Source: Falsiroseomonas frigidaquae | GTDB lineage: Bacteria; Pseudomonadota; Alphaproteobacteria; Acetobacterales; Acetobacteraceae | NCBI RefSeq assembly: GCF_012163145.1 | Contig: NZ_JAAVTX010000008.1 | Span: 1-64,000, forward strand | Reading direction: 5' to 3' | Length of the DNA: 64,000 nt | Shown here: positions 58,849 to 64,000 of the stretch, one piece after another | Numbering within the stretch: the stretch's first letter is position 1 | How the letters are laid out: each line of letters begins with the position of its first letter | Notes under the pieces: generated by a model | Seen by the model: the letters and a program-made list of their open reading frames with translations, nothing else | Databases searched by the model: none | Told to the model about the DNA's origin: nothing | Made by a program: the position numbers and the translations under genes

Positions 58849-59181
58849 ATGAAGATCCCGACCATCGACTGGAACACCATCCCCTGGACCCCGGTGCGCG
58901 AAGGCGTCGAGCGCAAGGGCTTCACCGGGGATGGCGCGACGCTGGCGCTGCACAGGCTGATGCCGGGGCATGAGCCGCGGCCGCACAGCCACCATTTCGA
59001 ACAGATCGTCTATATCCTGGCCGGCACCATCGACTTCCACATCGAGGGCACGGTGCACCGGCTGTCGGCCGGTGGCCTGCTCGTGGTGCCGCCGAATGCG
59101 CTGCACCACGGCGTGGTGGTGGGGGATGAGCCGGTGCTGAACCTCGATGTCTTCACCCCGGCGAGGCCCGAATATGCCTGA
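58849..59181 (+). CDS. Cupin domain protein
   Basis: A 110-residue single cupin barrel. Metal ligands appear in PGHEPRPHSHHFEQIVYILAG (two His and a Glu) and PPNALHHGVVV. Small cupins act as isomerases, dioxygenases or ligand sensors. It overlaps the next gene by eight bases. The 126-base gap before it contains palindromes (GCGCGC pairs and GGCCCA/TGGGCC) but no clear promoter. Confidence 0.9.
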   Translation: MKIPTIDWNTIPWTPVREGVERKGFTGDGATLALHRLMPGHEPRPHSHHFEQIVYILAGTIDFHIEGTVHRLSAGGLLVVPPNALHHGVVVGDEPVLNLDVFTPARPEYA

Positions 59182-60232
59182 TCTCTCGGTCCGCATCGGC
59201 GGCATCACCCTGAACAACCCGGTCATCATCGGCTCCGGCGACCATGTGATGACGGCCGGCGGCCTGGCCGCCGCGCGCGCCACGGGCGCCGGCGCCGTGG
59301 TCGCCAAGTCGATCAACGAAAGCGAGGCGGCAAAGCGCCAGCTCGATGGCAGCGACCATGTGCTGCTCGACAGCCGCTGGCGGCCCCTGCCCTGGGATTT
59401 CACACCACCGGAGGATGCCATGCTGTTCGGCCGCTCCGGCCTGCAGCAGACGGCCAGCGCCGACTGGATCGCGGAGGCCGCGGCGCAGGACCGAGAGGCC
59501 GCGAAGACCGGGCAGTACGTCATCGGCTCCATCATCCTGGCCAATCTCGACGTGGCCTGCGACCTGGCGCGCCAGTACCAGGCCGCCGGCATCCGCATCC
59601 TGGAGCTGAACATCGGCGCGCCGCATGGCGACGAGGCGGTGCCCGGCGCCATCATCCAGGAACGCGCGGCAGGACGGGTGCGGGAGATCACGGCGCGACT
59701 GCGCGCCGCCGTCGCCATCCCGCTCTGGATCAAGCTGACCGGGCAGAGCGAGGATGTGGCGGGGCTCGCCGCTGCCGCACGCGATGGCGGTGCGGATGCT
59801 GTCATCGTCATGGGCCGCTTCATGGCGCTGGTGCCGGATATCGAGACGCGCGCGCCGATGCTGGGCACGGCCGGTGCCATCGGCGGGCCCTGGTCGCTGG
59901 CGCTGACCTGCCGCTGGCTGGCGCAGGCACGCAAGAAGCTGGGGCCGGACTTCCCCCTGCTCGGCACCAATGGCGCGCGGGATGGCCTGGATGTGGTGCG
60001 CTTCCTGCTGGCCGGCGCGCGGGCGGTGGAGATGACCAGCGCGGTGATGTCGGGCGGCTTCGCCGTGGCGCGGGATGCGGTGGCGGCGATCGACGCCTAC
60101 CTCGCCCGCACCGGCGGCAGCGTGGAGGACCTCATCGGCCTCGCCGCGGACCGCCAAGTCGGCTACGGCGTGCAGCCGGACCGGCCCGGCTACTGGCGCG
60201 ACTTCGTGCCGCCGGAAGCGCGCGGGCCGTAG
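59174..60232 (+). CDS. Dihydroorotate/dihydropyrimidine dehydrogenase-like flavoprotein
   Basis: A 352-residue FMN TIM-barrel protein related to class 1 dihydroorotate dehydrogenase and the PreA subunit of dihydropyrimidine dehydrogenase. VRIGGITLNNPVIIGSGDHV starts the barrel; LELNIGAPHGDEAVPG stands where the NxSCPH active-site loop normally lies, so the catalytic Cys/Ser is missing; FPLLGTNGARDGLDVVRFLLAGA is the FMN phosphate region. It starts in the end of the cupin gene. A reductase or sensor role with pyrimidine-like ligand is possible but not shown. Confidence 0.82.
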   Translation: MPDLSVRIGGITLNNPVIIGSGDHVMTAGGLAAARATGAGAVVAKSINESEAAKRQLDGSDHVLLDSRWRPLPWDFTPPEDAMLFGRSGLQQTASADWIAEAAAQDREAAKTGQYVIGSIILANLDVACDLARQYQAAGIRILELNIGAPHGDEAVPGAIIQERAAGRVREITARLRAAVAIPLWIKLTGQSEDVAGLAAAARDGGADAVIVMGRFMALVPDIETRAPMLGTAGAIGGPWSLALTCRWLAQARKKLGPDFPLLGTNGARDGLDVVRFLLAGARAVEMTSAVMSGGFAVARDAVAAIDAYLARTGGSVEDLIGLAADRQVGYGVQPDRPGYWRDFVPPEARGP

Positions 60233-61050
60233 CGCGCGGCGCCGAGCCGCAGGCTGATCTCGCCTGCGGCTTCATGCAGCGCCGCCAGCATCGCCGCATC
60301 GGGCGGGTCCTGCACGAACTGCACGGAGCCCACGATGCCGAGCGAGCCGACCAGCACCTCCCCCGCCGCGAAGATCGGCGCCGCGAGCAGGTTGATGCCG
60401 AGCAGCGCCTCGGACGGCGCGGTTTCCCACAGGCGCTGGCGCACCAGCTCCAGCCGGTCGCGCAGCTGGCCGGGGTCGGTCAGCGAATGCGGCGTCAGCG
60501 CCTCCAGCGTCCCGCCCAGCGTGCGGGCCAGCGCCTCGGCCGGGCCGAAGGCGAGCATGATGCGGCCCTGGGCGGAGCAATGCGCCGGCGGGCGGTTGCC
60601 GGGCTGGACCGAGATCAGCACCTTGTTCGGCGCCTCCAGCGCATGCACCACCAGCGGATCGCCGCCGGTCGGCACGGCCAGCAGCACGGATTGCCCCACC
60701 GCATCGCGCAGCCGGTGCATGGCCGGTTCCGCCACGCGCTTCAGATCGAACTGCTCGCCCGCTGCCTGGCCGATCTGGAACATGCGCCAGGTCAGGTGGT
60801 AGCGCTCCGTCGTTTCCTCCTGCGCCACCAGGCCGGCCTGGCGTAGCGTGACCAGATGGCGGTGGACGCGGCCCTTCGGTTCCGCCAGGCGGCGCGCCAG
60901 GTCCGAGACGCGCAGTGGGCCGCCGGCCAGGGCCATCGCCTCCAGCACCCGCACGGCCATCAGCACGGAGCGGACGGCGGCGGTGCCGTCCCCGCTTGCC
61001 GGATCCTCGGTCGCATCCTCCCCGGACGTCGCTTTTGTTTGGCTTGTCAT
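60190..61050 (-). CDS. IclR family transcriptional regulator
   Basis: A 286-residue IclR regulator. The winged helix (about 26-100) has VRVLEAMALAGGPLRVSDLARRLAEPKGRVHRHLVTLRQAGLV; the ligand domain begins LKRVAEPAMHRLRDAVGQSVLLA. The start at 61050 gives MTSQTKATSGED and an N-terminal extension of low complexity; the frame further up is not family-like. It converges on the dehydrogenase-like gene with 43 bases of overlap, and is divergent from the agmatinase gene by 55 bases. It may control either the hydantoinase series or speB. Confidence 0.93.
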   Translation of the reverse strand: MTSQTKATSGEDATEDPASGDGTAAVRSVLMAVRVLEAMALAGGPLRVSDLARRLAEPKGRVHRHLVTLRQAGLVAQEETTERYHLTWRMFQIGQAAGEQFDLKRVAEPAMHRLRDAVGQSVLLAVPTGGDPLVVHALEAPNKVLISVQPGNRPPAHCSAQGRIMLAFGPAEALARTLGGTLEALTPHSLTDPGQLRDRLELVRQRLWETAPSEALLGINLLAAPIFAAGEVLVGSLGIVGSVQFVQDPPDAAMLAALHEAAGEISLRLGAARYGPRASGGTKSRQ

Positions 61051-61105
61051 TCGCGCCAGCCTGCGGCCCATGGGGGCCAGTGTCCATCCCCACAGGAGTC
61101 GCCGC

Positions 61106-61990
61106 ATGGCCGGAACGCCCACCTATGCCACCCCGCCCGGCTTCCTCGGCGTCACCCGCCAGGATGCCTCGGGCGGCACCGGCATCGCCGGCATTCCCAT
61201 GGATATCGGCACCACCAACCGCGCCGGCACGCGGGACGGACCGCGGGCGATCCGTGCGGCGTCGCGCATGCTGGTGGATGGGGCGCATCCGGGAAGCTGG
61301 GTGGACCCGGCAGAGCTGCCGCTGGCCGATCTCGGCGATTTCGAACTGGCTTTGGGCGACATCCAGGGCAGCCTGGCGCGGATCGAGCAGCAGGCGGCCG
61401 CCATCGACCATCTGGTGGCACTCGGCGGCGAGCATGGCGTGACGCTGCCCTTGCTGCGGGCGCTGCGGAAGAAGCTGGGCGCGCCGCTCGGCCTGCTGGT
61501 GTTCGACGCGCATGTGGACACCTGGACCGATAATTTCGGCCAGGCCTATGCGCACGGCTCCGTCTTCTACCACGCCATCAAGGAAGGCCTGGTGGACCCG
61601 GCGCGGATGATCCAGCTCGGCATCCGGTCTCCGGTGCAGCGGGAGGTCTGGGACTGGACCCTGGGCCAGGGCGTGACGGTGGTGACCGCGCAGCAATTCC
61701 ATGAGGCCGGGCCGCAGGCGGTGGCGGCGCAGGTGCGTGAGGTGCTGGGCACCGCCCCCGCCTACCTCTCCTTCGACATCGATGCGCTGGACCCCGCCTT
61801 CGCCCCCGGCACCGGCACGCCGGAGATCGGCGGACTGGCAAGCTGGCAGGCCCAGGCGGTGCTGCGGCGGCTCGGGGGCTTGGATTTCCGCGGGATGGAC
61901 GTGGTGGAGGTGGCGCCCGCCTACGACCATGCCGAGATCACCGCCCTGGCGGCCGCCGGCATGGTTTGGGAATACCTCTGCCGCGGCTGA
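61106..61990 (+). CDS. speB: Agmatinase family ureohydrolase
   Basis: A 294-residue ureohydrolase with the full binuclear manganese site: H110 in GGEHGVT, D134-A-H136-V-D138 in FDAHVDTW, and D224-I-D226 in SFDIDALDPAFAPGTGTPE. It cuts agmatine (or a related guanidino compound) to putrescine and urea. CAGGAG is placed well before the ATG at 61106. It lies upstream of ornithine decarboxylase and homospermidine synthase, giving a second source of putrescine. Guanidinobutyrase is an alternative. Confidence 0.88.
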   Translation: MAGTPTYATPPGFLGVTRQDASGGTGIAGIPMDIGTTNRAGTRDGPRAIRAASRMLVDGAHPGSWVDPAELPLADLGDFELALGDIQGSLARIEQQAAAIDHLVALGGEHGVTLPLLRALRKKLGAPLGLLVFDAHVDTWTDNFGQAYAHGSVFYHAIKEGLVDPARMIQLGIRSPVQREVWDWTLGQGVTVVTAQQFHEAGPQAVAAQVREVLGTAPAYLSFDIDALDPAFAPGTGTPEIGGLASWQAQAVLRRLGGLDFRGMDVVEVAPAYDHAEITALAAAGMVWEYLCRG

Positions 61991-62062
61991 AACGCTTCCG
62001 GCCGATCGCGGGAGCGGCAGGCAGTCCCCCCCGACGTTTTCGAATATGCCCGAAAAAACCTC

Positions 62063-62091
62063 TTGCACTTCCCCGGGGTCGCCGCTATTTA
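62063..62091 (+). promoter_or_regulatory. Probable sigma-70 promoter of the ornithine decarboxylase gene
   Basis: TTGCAC (62063-62068), 17 bases, TATTTA (62086-62091). It is the best matched pair in the 609-base gap and would place the RNA start about 62098, leaving a leader of roughly 500 bases. Confidence 0.6.
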
Positions 62092-62097
62092 TCCGGC

Positions 62098-62599
62098 CGT
62101 GGCGACGCCCTGTTGCTTCGCCACGCAGACCCTGACGCCATCGCACGTGCCGCGAGCCCTGCTCTAGCGGGGCACAGCAACGACGGGACGCGTCCTTTGT
62201 TCACGCCAGCTCGCAAGGGCTGGAAGGTTCGAGGGAACCGCCTGTGTCGCCTGATCGCCGCCGCGCGAAGCCGGGACTCCTCCCGTACTGACCGCGTGAC
62301 CGCGCCCGAAGCGCCGCATTCCGCCCGTCCAGGCCCGAGGGTCTGAGACGCCGGAATGGCGACGCTTCCGCCGCCCGCGTCCCGTTCCCCACCGCAAGGT
62401 GGCGGGCGTGCCGTGCGCGGCGAACCAAGGACGCGCGCCGATCCGGCCCCGGTTCCCTCCTTCCCGCCGCCGCGCCCGCCCTCTCCCCAGGGCCCGTGGC
62501 GCGGCGGCGGGCCAAATTCAGGGGCGACCGATTCAGACCTACGGGCCCTACGGCCTTCGGTCATCGGACGCCAAAACCCCGGCCCTCAGGGAGTCCGCC
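62098..62599 (+). promoter_or_regulatory. Long structured leader of the ornithine decarboxylase gene (speF-type candidate)
   Basis: About 500 bases between a good promoter and the start codon contain several stems: CCAGC/GCTGG (62206-62223), GGTTC/GAACC (62226-62239), GACCGA/TCGGTC (62526-62562) and CCCT/AGGG around the ribosome site AGGGAG (62588-62593). Alphaproteobacterial speF genes are known to carry a conserved leader motif (speF element) of this place and size. I could not align the sequence to that motif, so the match is by context. The six-base ribosome spacing supports the ATG at 62600. Confidence 0.5.
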
Positions 62600-63820
62600 A
62601 TGACCGAGTTCCGCTTCCGCGGCGCCGTCGCGCCGCTCCGCCGTCCCGCCGCCCCCGCCCTGCCGAGCAATGTTGCCGGCGTGGTCGCGGCGCTGCGGCC
62701 GGAGGATCCGCTGCACTGCCTGCGGCCGGCCACCATCAGCGCGGCCGGCGCGACCTTCCAGGCCGCCTTCCCGGGCACCACCATGTACGCCGTGAAGTGC
62801 AACCCGGACCCGACCGTGCTGCGCGCCCTCTGGGCCGGCGGCCTCCGCCATTTCGACTGCGCCTCGGCTGGCGAAGTGCGCCTGGTCCGCAGCATGTTCC
62901 CGGAAGCCGTGATCCACTTCATGCACCCGGTGAAGGCGCGCGGCGCGATCCGCGAGGCCTATGCGACCCATGGCGTGCGCGACTTCGTGCTGGATTCCAC
63001 GGCGGAGCTCGCGAAGATCCTGGAGGAGACGGGCGGGCAGGGTCTGAACCTGATCGTCCGCCTCGGCCTGCCGAAGGGCAGCGCCGTGTATGACCTTTCC
63101 GGGAAATTCGGCGCGGAGCCGGCGGAAGCGGTGGCGCTGCTGCGCGCGGCGCGTTCCCATGCCGGCAAGCTCGGAGTGTCCTTCCATGTCGGCTCGCAGT
63201 GCCTGGACCCATCCGCCTATGCCCGCGCCATCGCGCTGGCCGCTTCCGTGATCCGGGAGTCCGGCGTGGCGGTGGAGGTGCTCGATGTCGGCGGCGGCTT
63301 CCCGGTGGCCTATCCGGATGTCGTCCCGCCGCCGCTGTCGGCCTTCATGGACAGCATCGCCACGGCCATGGCCGAGGCGGCGCTGCCGGGGGTGGAGCTG
63401 TGGGCGGAGCCCGGCCGCGCACTGGTGGCGGGCGGTGCCTCCATCGTCGTGCAGGTGCAGGCGCGGCGCGACGGCATGCTGTTCATCAATGACGGCGTCT
63501 ATGGCGCGCTGTCCGATGCCGGCGTGCCCGGCTTCCGCTTCCCGGTGAAGCTGATCCGGCCCGGTTCCGCCAGCACGGCGGAGACGGTGCCCTTCAGCTT
63601 CTTCGGCCCCACCTGCGACACGGCGGACCGCATGGAAGGCCCCTTCCTGCTGCCCGCGGATGTGGCGGAGGGCGACTGGATCGAGGTCGGCCAGCTCGGT
63701 GCCTATGGCGCCTGCCTGCGCACCGCCTTCAACGGCATGGACCGCGCCGGCGTGGTGGAGGTGGCGGACCTGCCTCTGCTGGAGACCCCGGGCTATGTGC
63801 AGGCCGTGCAAGCGGCCTGA
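62600..63820 (+). CDS. Ornithine decarboxylase, alanine-racemase fold (type III)
   Basis: PLP enzyme of 406 residues. The PLP Lys is K66 in MYAVKCNPDP; the glycine loop is VLDVGGGFPVAY, the phosphate-binding Arg region ELWAEPGRALVAGG, and the active-site Cys-Asp in FGPTCDTADRM. This is the group IV decarboxylase that forms putrescine (ornithine) and sometimes cadaverine (lysine). A long leader precedes it, and homospermidine synthase follows, matching the alphaproteobacterial polyamine route. Substrate preference between ornithine and lysine cannot be read. Confidence 0.93.
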   Translation: MTEFRFRGAVAPLRRPAAPALPSNVAGVVAALRPEDPLHCLRPATISAAGATFQAAFPGTTMYAVKCNPDPTVLRALWAGGLRHFDCASAGEVRLVRSMFPEAVIHFMHPVKARGAIREAYATHGVRDFVLDSTAELAKILEETGGQGLNLIVRLGLPKGSAVYDLSGKFGAEPAEAVALLRAARSHAGKLGVSFHVGSQCLDPSAYARAIALAASVIRESGVAVEVLDVGGGFPVAYPDVVPPPLSAFMDSIATAMAEAALPGVELWAEPGRALVAGGASIVVQVQARRDGMLFINDGVYGALSDAGVPGFRFPVKLIRPGSASTAETVPFSFFGPTCDTADRMEGPFLLPADVAEGDWIEVGQLGAYGACLRTAFNGMDRAGVVEVADLPLLETPGYVQAVQAA

Positions 63821-63840
63821 CGGCCGGCCATCTGAAGACG

Positions 63841-63863
63841 GGAAGGCGGCGCGGCCGCCTTCC
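63841..63863 (+). repeat. Perfect hairpin between the decarboxylase and hss genes
   Basis: GGAAGGCGGC (63841-63850) and GCCGCCTTCC (63854-63863) pair fully around three bases. With no U-tract it is more likely a processing or attenuation hairpin than a full stop, as the next gene starts 32 bases on. Confidence 0.6.
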
Positions 63864-63894
63864 ATCCGAGAAACCTGAACGGAGTGCCTGGACG

Positions 63895-64000
63895 ATGAAG
63901 CACGCAGAATTTTCCGGCCGCCTGGTGATGCTGGGCTTCGGCTCCATCGGCCAGGGCGTGCTGCCCCTGATCCTGCGGCACATCGACATCCCGGCCGACC
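63895..64000 (+). CDS. hss: Homospermidine synthase, N-terminal part (cut by window edge)
   Basis: Only 35 codons are visible. The frame starts MKHAEFSGRLVMLGFGSIGQ and continues VLPLILRHIDIP. The GFGSIG(Q/R)GxLPLI(L/E)RH segment is the NAD-binding start of bacterial homospermidine synthase, which joins two putrescines (or putrescine and spermidine). Position directly after a putrescine-forming decarboxylase supports this call. The rest lies outside the window. Confidence 0.8.
   Translation, partial: MKHAEFSGRLVMLGFGSIGQGVLPLILRHIDIPAD

Noticed and set aside
62356-63093. Plus-strand frame of 245 codons starting in the decarboxylase leader
   Set aside because: No ribosome site, low-complexity Arg/Pro/Gly text, and it overlaps the decarboxylase in another frame. 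It is not taken as a leader peptide.
1-64000. tRNA, rRNA, tmRNA or other known RNA genes
   Set aside because: Intergenic stretches were read on both strands; no acceptor-stem/CCA-like cloverleaf or rRNA segment was seen. Short or unusual RNAs could be missed by eye.

Overview
The window is a G+C-rich chromosomal segment from an alphaproteobacterium, most likely an Acetobacteraceae member of the Roseomonas type. This is inferred from gene content: a TrcR/DUF1013 regulator, DUF1192 and YdcH small proteins, a cysteine-poor L31, a Bug-type solute receptor, homospermidine synthase beside an ornithine decarboxylase, and many periplasmic binding proteins. No rRNA, tRNA, CRISPR array or prophage was seen. 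The only mobile DNA is the probable edge of an IS5-family element at bases 1-55.

Layout. 1-4.6 kb: IS edge, then a TAXI-type TRAP transporter whose permease gene overlaps an AapJ-like amino-acid receptor. 4.9-8.3 kb: a family-5 solute receptor and an MsbA-type ABC exporter. 8.3-19.5 kb: mostly household genes (pdxY, an SDR, a CDF cation transporter, rpmE, an Hsp20 gene behind a probable ROSE RNA thermometer, trcR, two ydcH genes, purE-purK, an OmpA-like porin, a GST, DUF1194 and DUF3072 proteins). 19.5-24.4 kb: a sugar-acid type catabolic operon (SDR, FAH hydrolase, class II aldolase, RraA-like, methyltransferase) divergent from a hydroxyacid dehydrogenase. 24.4-28.3 kb: a lone protein with the LSGC...His signature of CNF1/BLF1 deamidase toxins, an OsmC protein, and an RraA homologue followed by a BciB-like 8-vinyl reductase.

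28.4-45.1 kb is a probable amide/N-acyl compound utilisation region: one Dpp-type importer, three family-5 receptors, an amidase, a HemL-like aminotransferase, a fused alpha-beta E1 dehydrogenase, a GntR/FCD regulator and a penicillin-acylase-family hydrolase. The same palindrome, GATATATC, lies in all three divergent intergenic gaps, one of them upstream of the GntR gene, which suggests a local regulon. 45.1-49.0 kb: a cytosine-deaminase-like amidohydrolase in an operon with an NMT1/THI5-type ABC importer. 49.3-60.2 kb: a co-directional hydantoinase/oxoprolinase region with a polyamine-type importer, HyuA, HyuB, a class II aldolase, a Bug receptor, a cupin and a dihydroorotate-dehydrogenase-like protein, facing an IclR regulator. 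61.1-64.0 kb: polyamine synthesis (agmatinase, ornithine decarboxylase behind a ~500-base leader, and the start of homospermidine synthase).

Taken together this is a scavenger's locus: importers paired with amidohydrolases and acylases for nitrogenous organic compounds, plus polyamine synthesis. The least expected items are the CNF/BLF1-like protein, the GATATATC regulon, the Hsp20 thermometer, the Zur-box-like repeats before rpmE and the long leader of the decarboxylase gene.
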